Shown: piece after piece, positions 1 to 7,817 of the stretch | How the letters are laid out: every line of letters starts with the position of its first letter | Numbering within the stretch: the stretch's first letter is position 1 | Assembly (NCBI GenBank): GCA_014380545.1 | Contig: JACMJP010000098.1 | Coordinates: forward strand, 1-13,272 | From: Chitinophagales bacterium | Lineage (GTDB): Bacteria > Bacteroidota > Bacteroidia > Chitinophagales > BACL12 | DNA length: 13,272 nucleotides | Direction of reading: 5' to 3' | Program-made: the position numbers and the translations under genes | Notes under the pieces: generated by a model | Databases searched by the model: none | The model's input: the letters and a program-made list of their open reading frames with translations, nothing else | What the model was told of the DNA's origin: nothing

Positions 1-1
1 A

Positions 2-1912
2 ACTGACGTAAATTATGATACCTGGAAAGATAATTTATCAGAATTGTATTTCAGAACAAAAAATTATGATGCAGCTTTAAAACTTGCTGAAGAAGTATTT
101 GCTGTTAGAAAAGAAATGTATAAAGAAAATGATCCCATGTTATTGGCAAGCTATGGAAGACTCAGTGAAATATATGAAGCAAAAGGAGATATTGAAAAAG
201 CATACACTTATTTAAAAAAAGATATGGATGCACGAGTTTCGAAAATACAATCTGACTTCAGCATCATGAATCAAAATGAAAAAGAACAATATCTTTCAAC
301 CTTTCGCTATCGTTTTGATGAATTTAATTTTTTTGCTTTTCAACATGCCGCCACGATTCCGGCTATTGCTCAGGATGTAATGAATTACCAGCTTGCCAAT
401 AAATCAATGTTATTGTATTCCGTATCTGCTGCAAGAACAACATTTGCAAATAATTCAGATAAGGCATTAAAACAACTTTATCAAACATGGCTTGAAAAAA
501 AACAATTCATCAATAAACTGGAAACACTTTCTGAAGAAGAACTAAATAACAACAATTACAATATAAATACACTGCAGGAGGAAACGGAAAACATAGAAAA
601 AGAATTGTTTCTTAAGACCGGAAATAATTTAAATACTTCAAACACCATTTCATGGAATACAATTAAAAGCAAACTGCAACCCGGGGAAGCGGTAATTGAA
701 TTTATTACTATTCCTGATTACGACGACACTTGTGCAAATTATAATAAATATGCTGCTGTGCTATTGAAATACAATACTGCACCAGAATTTATTATTCTGT
801 GCAGGGAAGATAGTTTATTGTATTACATGCAAAAGAAAACGAATGAAAAAGACCAGCAATACATAAGTCGCATTTATGGTTATGCCGAATTTGAGGAAGA
901 TGCATTAATGTATTCAGGGCAAAATATTTATAAATTGATATGGCAACCTTTGGAAAGTAAATTAAATGATATTAAAAAAATATTTGTAACGCAATCCGGA
1001 TTACTTCATAAAATAAATTTTTCGGCTATTCCTGTTTCACCCGTAAAATGCCTTGCAGATAATTATCAAATTATACATATAGCATCTTCAAAAATAATTG
1101 CTGACGGAGTTAGTAATGTAACGTTAAATGCAAAAGACACAATTGTTCTTTTCGGTGGCATTGATTATAATGCGACAGACGAAAAATTATTTGCCGTTTC
1201 AAAAAAGATAACCACTGATTTAACTACTATCTCACCTGTTGAATTTTCTTCAGTGGATACAACTGCAGTAAGAGGCGGAAGCTGGAAATATCTTCCGGGC
1301 ACTTTGCAGGAAATAAATACCATAGCATCGGCAATGAAAGAAAATAAAATTACTGTGCTGAGTTATACGGGGGAAAATGCATCAGAAGATATTTTTAAAA
1401 ACAAAGCTTCAACTTATGATGTGCTGCATATAGCAACGCATGGTTTTTTTGTAAATGATTTGCCGTCAACTGTTGTAAAAAATAAATCTGCATCAACAGA
1501 TTATACTTTATATAATTCAGGAATTTTATTAGCCGGCGGCAACAGGAGCTGGCAGGGCGAGACAATTAAAAACAATTTGCAGGATGGTATTCTTACAGCT
1601 GCGGAAGTAAATAACATGGATTTAAGCAATTGTAAATTAGTAGTGCTATCTGCATGTGAAACAGGTCTTGGCACAATTCAAAATGACGAAGGCGTTTTTG
1701 GATTACAAAGGGCTTTTAAACTTGCCGGTGCCGAAAATATCATTATGAGTTTATGGCAGGTGAGTGATAAGGAAACTGCATTATTTATGCAGACATTGTA
1801 CAAAAACTGGAGTAGTGGAATTTCTTTACAGGAAGCATTTATAAAAACACAAAATACTTTGCGTATTCAATACGGACCTTATTACTGGGCGGCATTTGTA
1901 TTAGTGGAATAA
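2..1912 (+). CDS. TPR-CHAT domain protein, caspase-like peptidase fold (5' partial)
   Basis: The frame is open to the left edge, so the gene begins upstream. A TTG at 44 is only an internal codon; 636 residues are visible. The first ~75 visible residues look like the end of a tetratricopeptide array (helix pairs such as ALKLAEEVFAVRKEMY and ASYGRLSEIYEAKGDIEKAY). A helical linker follows, and the last ~350 residues form a CHAT domain. The putative dyad is intact: His480 in IATHGFF and Cys552 in LSACETGLG (numbered from base 2). The usual GVFGLQRAFKLAGAENII, LWQVSD and terminal PYYWAAFVL segments are present, so the C-terminus is complete. CHAT proteins belong to the caspase/separase clan and usually act as regulated proteases whose TPR part senses or binds a partner; the substrate cannot be inferred here. 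No signal peptide can be judged because the start is missing. It is convergent with the next gene, one base apart. Confidence 0.93.
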   Translation, partial: TDVNYDTWKDNLSELYFRTKNYDAALKLAEEVFAVRKEMYKENDPMLLASYGRLSEIYEAKGDIEKAYTYLKKDMDARVSKIQSDFSIMNQNEKEQYLSTFRYRFDEFNFFAFQHAATIPAIAQDVMNYQLANKSMLLYSVSAARTTFANNSDKALKQLYQTWLEKKQFINKLETLSEEELNNNNYNINTLQEETENIEKELFLKTGNNLNTSNTISWNTIKSKLQPGEAVIEFITIPDYDDTCANYNKYAAVLLKYNTAPEFIILCREDSLLYYMQKKTNEKDQQYISRIYGYAEFEEDALMYSGQNIYKLIWQPLESKLNDIKKIFVTQSGLLHKINFSAIPVSPVKCLADNYQIIHIASSKIIADGVSNVTLNAKDTIVLFGGIDYNATDEKLFAVSKKITTDLTTISPVEFSSVDTTAVRGGSWKYLPGTLQEINTIASAMKENKITVLSYTGENASEDIFKNKASTYDVLHIATHGFFVNDLPSTVVKNKSASTDYTLYNSGILLAGGNRSWQGETIKNNLQDGILTAAEVNNMDLSNCKLVVLSACETGLGTIQNDEGVFGLQRAFKLAGAENIIMSLWQVSDKETALFMQTLYKNWSSGISLQEAFIKTQNTLRIQYGPYYWAAFVLVE

Positions 1913-1913
1913 G

Positions 1914-3365
1914 TTATCTTAAAAGAGTTATGGTTCCGGTTTTGGTTTCTATTATTTTATTACTATAATATTGTAATACATAAACAAAACTTCCTATTGG
2001 CAGCTTATTATTTTTATAATTTCCATCCCATTTAAAATTCGGGTCATTTGAATAAAAAACATTTTCTCCCCATCGGTTATAAATATTTATGGAATGCATT
2101 TGAAGCTGGTCAATAAATTCAATTTGAAAGTAATCATTCATTCCATCATTGTTTGGACTAAAAGCATTAGCAACATAAAAATCACTACAGGAAAAAACAT
2201 TAATGGTATCACTTAAAATAGTGCAGGGTAATTTTGATGATACCCAATAATTTCCTGCATTAATAATTTCAATAGTGCTTGTAGTATCTCCGGTATTCCA
2301 GAAATAATTAGGTAATCCATCTCCTGCATCCAGCACTAAATAATCGTTTCCTGATTCGGGGCAAATTCTTTTATCCCCGCCAAGATCAATAGATTCATTT
2401 TCATATAAATTTTCTATGACGATAAATGAATCTATAATAATTCCGCAATTAGTGTTTACTTCAACCCAGTATTGTCCGGCGTCATTAGTAAATATATTAT
2501 CATTTATTTCCCCTGTATTCCATAAATAAGAATTAGCACCTGCGGGGGCAGTTAATAAAATGCCATTGTTGTCGCACAAAACCGTATCTGTTATATTATT
2601 AGAAAGGTTTGCAGGAACTACAAACACATCATCAATAAAAAGATATGCATATTTAATGGGGTTATCAGGCAAATAATCAATTATTGGAATATAATTTACT
2701 TCACTATCAGGAATGAAATTACCTATTGTTATCCATTTTTCATTTCCTGTTGCTTCATAAAACCAATTTAATTTATACCACTTAGAAGTATCAGTGAAAT
2801 AATTTCCGAATACATTTTTAAGCTGAGGATCTGCATTAATTCTATCTGCTGTCCAGGCTATGAATGGTCGGGTATCTGAGAAATAAATCCCGAGTGCATC
2901 TGTAGAATAATTTAGGGACTCACCATTGTCTAAAACAGTATTTCTCTGCGCAGGATTAACTGATATTTCAATTGTATAACATTGCCCTGCTTCAAGGGGG
3001 GATAAAAGTTGCTGTTGTATATATTCTCTGTATTCTATTGTATCATCCGCATCGGTGCCTTCTACATATTGAAGTATGCCTATATAAGCATTACCGGTTT
3101 TTGCGGGTTGATAATCGGTTACAAAATTATACGGGATTCCTGTAGAACCTGCAGTTGAACATGCATTAAAATAGTCTGTAGTGCCTGTCGTCGGAACCAT
3201 CCACTCATTTACAAAGGGGAAATAAGTTTCTGAATTTGCAACACAGCCCGGTACATCAGGACACTGTTCATATTCTTCAAAACTGTAATTTGAAATTAAA
3301 TTGATCTGACAAAAACAATTTGATAAATGTATAATTTGAAATAATATAAACAAAATGTGTTTCAT
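1914..3365 (-). CDS. Secreted protein with type B T9SS sorting domain (CHU_C / gliding-motility-associated C-terminus)
   Basis: This 483-residue protein starts with a Sec signal peptide (MKHILFILFQ..., likely cleaved just before Gln20). Residues ~21-250 form a beta-rich domain opening with NLISNYSFEEYEQCP. It resembles the NLVPNGSFEE-type N-terminal domain often seen in Bacteroidota surface proteins and may bind carbohydrate, which is an inference. Two Ig/PKD-like modules follow at ~255-318 and ~325-392, each with a central YxWNTG motif (SYLWNTGE, NYFWNTGD) and a G-x-YWV motif. Residues ~394-483 are a type B sorting tail: AFSPNNDGMND at 401-411, IYNRWGENVF at 428-437, WDG at 446-448, ending in GTITLLR. 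Such proteins cross the outer membrane by the type IX system. The LSNC around Cys17 is a poor lipobox, so a lipoprotein is unlikely. It is divergent from the TonB-like gene with a 173-base gap. Confidence 0.92.
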   Translation of the reverse strand: MKHILFILFQIIHLSNCFCQINLISNYSFEEYEQCPDVPGCVANSETYFPFVNEWMVPTTGTTDYFNACSTAGSTGIPYNFVTDYQPAKTGNAYIGILQYVEGTDADDTIEYREYIQQQLLSPLEAGQCYTIEISVNPAQRNTVLDNGESLNYSTDALGIYFSDTRPFIAWTADRINADPQLKNVFGNYFTDTSKWYKLNWFYEATGNEKWITIGNFIPDSEVNYIPIIDYLPDNPIKYAYLFIDDVFVVPANLSNNITDTVLCDNNGILLTAPAGANSYLWNTGEINDNIFTNDAGQYWVEVNTNCGIIIDSFIVIENLYENESIDLGGDKRICPESGNDYLVLDAGDGLPNYFWNTGDTTSTIEIINAGNYWVSSKLPCTILSDTINVFSCSDFYVANAFSPNNDGMNDYFQIEFIDQLQMHSINIYNRWGENVFYSNDPNFKWDGNYKNNKLPIGSFVYVLQYYSNKIIETKTGTITLLR

Positions 3366-3538
3366 AGATAGCTTAAAGCTAAATTAATTTAAATATGATT
3401 ACAGTATTTGATAAAGATTATTTTTTACTTCTTTATGACGGCTGGTTTTTTCAGAATTATTTCCTTATCTTACTTAAGTGGTGGGAATGATTGATTCAAT
3501 TTTCTTCAATTCACTCTTAGATGACATTTATATTGTGA

Positions 3539-4402
3539 ATGAAAAATAATAATTTATCTTTAATAAAATTTTGCAAGAATGAAAATACTAAAATCTATAT
3601 TCTCCTTATTTGTTTATTGCAAACTGTTAGTTTGTTTTCTCAAAATATAAATGCAATAGTGATACAGAAGCCTGAAGTTATTGTCGAAGAGAATTCATAT
3701 GCTGTAACAGATACAACTGTTTTTATGATGGTTGAAAAAATGCCTGAGTTCCCGGGAGGAATTGAAACAATGTATAAATGGCTAGCAGAAAATATTCAAT
3801 ATCCTGATTCAGCAAGAAAAAATAATATTGAAGGAAAAGTATATGCAAAATTTATTGTAGAAAGAAATGGATCTATAAATGAAGTAACCATAATGCGGGG
3901 AATAGGTTATGGTTGCGATGAAGAAGTTATAAATAAATTAAAACAAATGCCTGCATGGAATCCAGGGTTACAACAGGGAAAACCTGTAAGAACATCTTAT
4001 ACATTGCCGGTTGCGTTTTCGCTTGGGGAAGAAAAGAAAAACGAAGATGAAAAAAAACAATTCCAGATAGTGGAACAAATGCCTGAATTCCCTGGTGGAG
4101 AAAAAGCATTGTATGAATTCCTTGGTAAAAATGTAAAATATCCCAAAGAAGCAATCAAAAATGGAATTGAATGTAAGGTATATATTCAGTTTATTGTTGA
4201 AAAAGATGGATCAATCAGTAATGCAAAAATTAAAAGAGGTGTGAATGAACTTCTGGATAATGAAGCATTGAGAGCAATAAACGCAATGCCCAAATGGAAG
4301 CCCGGAATGCAAAAAGGTAAAACTGTGAGAGTGACATATACTCTACCTGTCCAATTTAAATTAAATACAGCTAAAGAATCAAGGAAAAAGAATAATAAAT
4401 AA
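3539..4402 (+). CDS. Periplasmic protein with two tandem TonB C-terminal domains
   Basis: This 287-residue protein has an N-terminal hydrophobic segment (IYILLICLLQTVSLFSQ, residues ~19-35) that looks like a signal peptide, or possibly an uncleaved anchor. Two TonB_C domains follow at ~64-162 and ~177-275. They align without gaps over 99 positions and are about half identical by eye. Both contain MPEFPGG, a YP-x-x-A helix, FIVE-x-x-GSI, MP-x-W-x-PG and YTLPV-x-F. A short charged linker (EEKKNEDEKKQ) joins them. The Pro/Lys-rich periplasm-spanning region of classical TonB is absent, so energy transduction with ExbB/ExbD is doubtful; a periplasmic adaptor or binding role is an alternative. The start is secure, since an in-frame TGA lies directly before the ATG (TGAATG). 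No ExbB, ExbD or TonB-dependent receptor gene is nearby. Confidence 0.9.
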   Translation: MKNNNLSLIKFCKNENTKIYILLICLLQTVSLFSQNINAIVIQKPEVIVEENSYAVTDTTVFMMVEKMPEFPGGIETMYKWLAENIQYPDSARKNNIEGKVYAKFIVERNGSINEVTIMRGIGYGCDEEVINKLKQMPAWNPGLQQGKPVRTSYTLPVAFSLGEEKKNEDEKKQFQIVEQMPEFPGGEKALYEFLGKNVKYPKEAIKNGIECKVYIQFIVEKDGSISNAKIKRGVNELLDNEALRAINAMPKWKPGMQKGKTVRVTYTLPVQFKLNTAKESRKKNNK

Positions 4403-4541
4403 TTACAAGTAATCGTCCTTAAACCAGTAACATAAAAATAATAACCTTTATTAAGAAATGTTTTAGTTTCAAAGATTAATGGATATTTTTTGTAAATTCG
4501 TTCGAGTAAATAAATATGCTCATATCACTAAATTCCTGCAT

Positions 4542-6401
4542 ATGAAAAATATTATACTGATTTTATTAATATCCTTTCCCCTCTTTCAAAATAAAATATT
4601 CTCTCAACCTCAAATAGCTCTGGAATTTCATGCTTCGGGTTTTGATGAGCCTGTTGGAATTGTGTCGGCAGGAGATGAAAGACTGTTTATTGTTGAACGA
4701 AAGGGAAAAATAAAAATATTGTATCCTGATGGGACTAATTCCGTTTTTCTTGATATTTCTGCATTGGTTGAATCGGGATTTGTTGAACAGGGTTTACTAG
4801 GTTTGGCATTTCATCCCGACTATTTTACGAACGGATATTTTTATGTAAACTATATTAATCTTGACGACGATACAAGAATATCCCGGTTTCATGTTTCAGT
4901 ATCAGATTCCAATGTCGCAGATACATCTTCCGAATTCAATATATTGGCAATTGAACAACCTGCATTAAATCATAATGGGGGTGATTTACACTTCGGACCA
5001 GATGGATATTTATATTGCGCACTTGGCAATGGCGGGGGTCCTTCAAATAGCAATGCACAGGATACAACAAATTTGCTGGGTAAAATTTTAAGAATAGATG
5101 TTGATATTGCAACTCCATATGCTGCCCCTTCTGAAAACCCGTTTTTTGATGGTGCAGGAAAAGATGAACTATGGAATTTCGGTTTGCGGAATCCATGGCG
5201 TTTTAGTTTTGATCGTTTAACCGGCGACATGTTCATTGCAGATGTTGGCGGTGCATTACATGAAGAAATTAATTTTCAGCCCGCTTCATCAACTGGCGGG
5301 GAAAATTATGGATGGAATTGTTATGAAGGAAATTTGCTTGTAAATCCTTCATTGTGTTTAGCTGGCTCAACGCTCACTTTTCCGGTTTTTGATTATCTGC
5401 ATGATAATGCAATAGGCGGATTCGCTGTTACCGGCGGTTATGTGTACCGTGGAAATGACTACCCGGGGATGAATGGTTATTATATTTTTTGTGATTATAT
5501 AAGTGGTAATTTCTGGAGCATGCGACAAATTACTGCAGATAGTTTTAGTACAAATTTTCACGGATATCTGGAAGACAGGATTGCATCATTTGGCGAAAAC
5601 AATAACGGTGAATTATTTGCCTGCGAAAAAACAACAGGAAATATTTATAAAATAATTGATCAATGTTCAAATTTTAATCTTTCATTTACAGTAACCCATG
5701 CATCCGCTGCCACTATAAATAATGGTGCTGTGGATCTTACAATCAATAATGGAACTGCACCTTTTAGTATTGTATGGAGCAATGGTGCAACAACTGAGGA
5801 TATAACCGGGCTTGCTGCAGGAAATTATACTGCAACGGTTATTGATGCAAACGGATGTTTAGCGACAGGTATGGCAACCCTAATAAATAATTGCAGTGAA
5901 GCAACAGGTATAACCATTAGTTCAATTACTACTTCATCTGTAACAATTAATTGGAATGATACGGGTGCACCAAACTATAAGGTATTATATTTTAAAGCAG
6001 GTTCCGCTCCCTCATTAATAAATACAACATCAGCAAGTGTAACATTAACAGGTTTAACACCTGCAAGTAATTATGTTTTCAAAATTCGAAATAAGTGTCC
6101 GGGTGCTCCCGGAAATTTTACTGCAGGCGGAAATTTTACGACGTTACCTGCAAGAGAAAATAGTTTTGTTGAATCAGAAGTGCATATTTATCCGAATCCA
6201 AATACCGGAAGTTTTAAAATTTCAAATCATATGCTGGTAAAAACTTTCTCTGTTTATGATGTTACAGGAAATTATTTACAATCATCTGCAGCCGAAAGCG
6301 AAAATATTGATTTAAGCAATTACAATAATGGAATATATTTAATGAGCTTTGAATTACAAAATGGAATTGTAATAAATGAGAAAGTGATTATTCAACATTA
6401 A
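4542..6401 (+). CDS. Secreted PQQ-type sugar dehydrogenase-like beta-propeller with SprB, FN3 and type A T9SS domains
   Basis: The protein has 619 residues from the ATG at 4542. An in-frame ATG at 4479 would add 21 residues ahead of an otherwise perfect signal peptide (MKNIILILLISF...KIFSQ), so 4542 is preferred. Residues ~25-372 match the glucose/sorbosone dehydrogenase family (GSDH, six-bladed propeller). Seen are EQGLLGLAFHP, NHNGGDLHFGPDGYLY with His144 placed as the catalytic base, GLRNPWRFSFD with a candidate substrate/PQQ arginine, and GENYGWNCYEG. Residues ~378-448 form a SprB-type repeat (WSNGATTEDITGLAAGNYT, DANGC). Residues ~451-536 form a fibronectin III module. Residues ~547-619 are a type A T9SS tail (YPNPNTGSF, NNGIYL). 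In this family PQQ-dependent oxidation of aldoses is typical, but distant members have unknown substrates. The protein is expected outside the outer membrane. The stop is 4 bases from the convergent methyltransferase stop. Confidence 0.9.
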   Translation: MKNIILILLISFPLFQNKIFSQPQIALEFHASGFDEPVGIVSAGDERLFIVERKGKIKILYPDGTNSVFLDISALVESGFVEQGLLGLAFHPDYFTNGYFYVNYINLDDDTRISRFHVSVSDSNVADTSSEFNILAIEQPALNHNGGDLHFGPDGYLYCALGNGGGPSNSNAQDTTNLLGKILRIDVDIATPYAAPSENPFFDGAGKDELWNFGLRNPWRFSFDRLTGDMFIADVGGALHEEINFQPASSTGGENYGWNCYEGNLLVNPSLCLAGSTLTFPVFDYLHDNAIGGFAVTGGYVYRGNDYPGMNGYYIFCDYISGNFWSMRQITADSFSTNFHGYLEDRIASFGENNNGELFACEKTTGNIYKIIDQCSNFNLSFTVTHASAATINNGAVDLTINNGTAPFSIVWSNGATTEDITGLAAGNYTATVIDANGCLATGMATLINNCSEATGITISSITTSSVTINWNDTGAPNYKVLYFKAGSAPSLINTTSASVTLTGLTPASNYVFKIRNKCPGAPGNFTAGGNFTTLPARENSFVESEVHIYPNPNTGSFKISNHMLVKTFSVYDVTGNYLQSSAAESENIDLSNYNNGIYLMSFELQNGIVINEKVIIQH

Positions 6402-6405
6402 CCAA

Positions 6406-7752
6406 TCAAAGCCTTATTCTCCATTCCACAGGATAATAATTATTTACCCTGTTCTCCAATATTTTAATCCAGCCGAGATTTCTATTTTCATATTTAATTA
6501 AACACCATCCCCTTTCAGTTGTCGAATTCAGTAACCAAAAGGGCACTTCCTGTTTTCTTAAATATTGCACTGCAGTTTCTTTATCCACTTCAATTGAAGG
6601 AATATTTTCATGTATTATTTCACTCAATGCTAACTCATGAGAAGGAATAAAATCTTTTCCTTTTATTTCGCCGCAATAAATCCCGGCTTTAATAACCCTT
6701 AATGCAGAATACAAATATTGAATTTCAGTGAAAATATTTTTAGGATAAGCAGTAATAAAATTTTTATTTGCTACAATTTCATAAGCCTCAGGATTCCGAA
6801 TATAGTTATCAGGTTTTATAGTATCAGCTTTCGCAAAATCTCTCTCTTTTAAAACAATTTCTGCTGAAATCTTTTCATTCGTATTACTTACCTTTCTTAA
6901 TACACTTAAAAAAAAACCTTCACCATCCAATTTATCAGGATAAAACCGAAACCCAAAATCATTTTTCACAATATTCCAATCATCTAGTATTTCCAAATCA
7001 GCAACCCTCAATCCAAAATCCTCAATCAAATATTTCACTATCAACTCATCTTCTTCAATACTATAGCTGCAGGTAGCATAAATCAAGAAACCGTTTTCTT
7101 TTAATGCCGGAAGAATATCCTCCAAAATTCTTTTTTGCCTTTTGCTGCATAGTAAAACATTTTCTTCACTCCACTCATCCATTGCATGTTTATCTTTTCT
7201 GAATAAACCCGAACCACTGCATGGTGCATCTACAACAATTACATCAAAATAATTTTTCAGTTTACTAAAATCCGCCGGATCATTATTCGTTATAACAACA
7301 TTCCCATATCCCCACTTGCTCATATTTTCTTTTAGAACATTTACTCTTGATCTGATTGCGTCATTACTTACTAAAATACTTTCATTATTTAATAAGGAAG
7401 TAATGAGGGTTGATTTACCTCCCGGTGCTGCACACAGGTCTAAAATTTTTAACGATTGATTTAGATCAACAACATTTTTCAATACATGTTCGAGAAACAT
7501 ACTGCTTGCTTCCTGCACATAATAAACACCGGCATGCAAAAGCGGATCAAGTGTAAAAATTGGCCGCTCAGGTAGATAATACCCTGAATCACACCAGGGG
7601 ATTCTTTTAGATGCTGAAAATTGCTCAGTAGGTTTTATGGGATTTAACCTGATACTTACAGGAGGTTGTTTATCATGTGCTTTAATGAATTGTTCCTCAT
7701 CAAATCCATCTGCCTTCATGATATTTTCAATAAAATTTTTTGGAAACTGCAT
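6406..7752 (-). CDS. RNA (cytosine-C5) methyltransferase, NOL1/NOP2/Sun (RsmF-like) family
   Basis: This 448-residue cytoplasmic enzyme transfers a methyl group from S-adenosylmethionine to C5 of a cytosine in RNA, most likely rRNA. A short N-terminal RNA-binding region contains SIRLNPIKP and YYVQEASSMF. The Rossmann core shows the SAM-binding motif LDLCAAPGGKST at 104-115, motif IV DAPCSGSG at 175-182 (Cys178), and motif VI ATCSYSIEEDE with nucleophile Cys228, so both catalytic cysteines are present. The last ~150 residues resemble the PUA-like C-terminal domain of RsmF-type bacterial members. The exact target (16S C1407 in E. coli RsmF) cannot be fixed from sequence. It lies 65 bases downstream of the 501-residue helical protein gene on the same strand and may be co-transcribed with it. 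Confidence 0.94.
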   Translation of the reverse strand: MQFPKNFIENIMKADGFDEEQFIKAHDKQPPVSIRLNPIKPTEQFSASKRIPWCDSGYYLPERPIFTLDPLLHAGVYYVQEASSMFLEHVLKNVVDLNQSLKILDLCAAPGGKSTLITSLLNNESILVSNDAIRSRVNVLKENMSKWGYGNVVITNNDPADFSKLKNYFDVIVVDAPCSGSGLFRKDKHAMDEWSEENVLLCSKRQKRILEDILPALKENGFLIYATCSYSIEEDELIVKYLIEDFGLRVADLEILDDWNIVKNDFGFRFYPDKLDGEGFFLSVLRKVSNTNEKISAEIVLKERDFAKADTIKPDNYIRNPEAYEIVANKNFITAYPKNIFTEIQYLYSALRVIKAGIYCGEIKGKDFIPSHELALSEIIHENIPSIEVDKETAVQYLRKQEVPFWLLNSTTERGWCLIKYENRNLGWIKILENRVNNYYPVEWRIRL

Positions 7753-7817
7753 ATGTCTGATAAGTATAATATAAATTTTCTTTATAAATGAAATATTGTT
7801 TTCATATCAGGTTGGCA

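Noticed and set aside
3369..3381. Short perfect inverted repeat TAGCTT-A-AAGCTA just upstream of the leftward type B T9SS gene start
   Set aside because: Six-base arms in AT-rich DNA occur often by chance. It has no T run and no second copy, so an operator cannot be argued.
3927..4154. Leftward 75-codon frame inside the double TonB gene
   Set aside because: It lies wholly opposite a well-supported coding gene, with composition that mirrors that gene and no start context or family likeness.
4479..4541. Upstream ATG extension of the dehydrogenase gene
   Set aside because: It would put a 21-residue polar stretch before a complete signal peptide that starts at 4542.
4403..4541. Possible promoter (TAAATTCG at 4493) or terminator between the TonB-like and dehydrogenase genes
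   Set aside because: The -7-like word has one mismatch and no convincing -33 partner. No stable hairpin with a T run was found, so nothing is claimed.
4936..5561. Three leftward frames (64-88 codons) inside the PQQ-type dehydrogenase gene
   Set aside because: All lie antisense to conserved propeller motifs and overlap one another; they are by-products of the real coding frame.
7753..7817. Possible promoter or hairpin between the 501-residue protein gene and the methyltransferase gene (CTGATA...TATCAG)
   Set aside because: The arms are only six bases with a loop of over 40 bases, and no Bacteroidota -7/-33 pair is visible.
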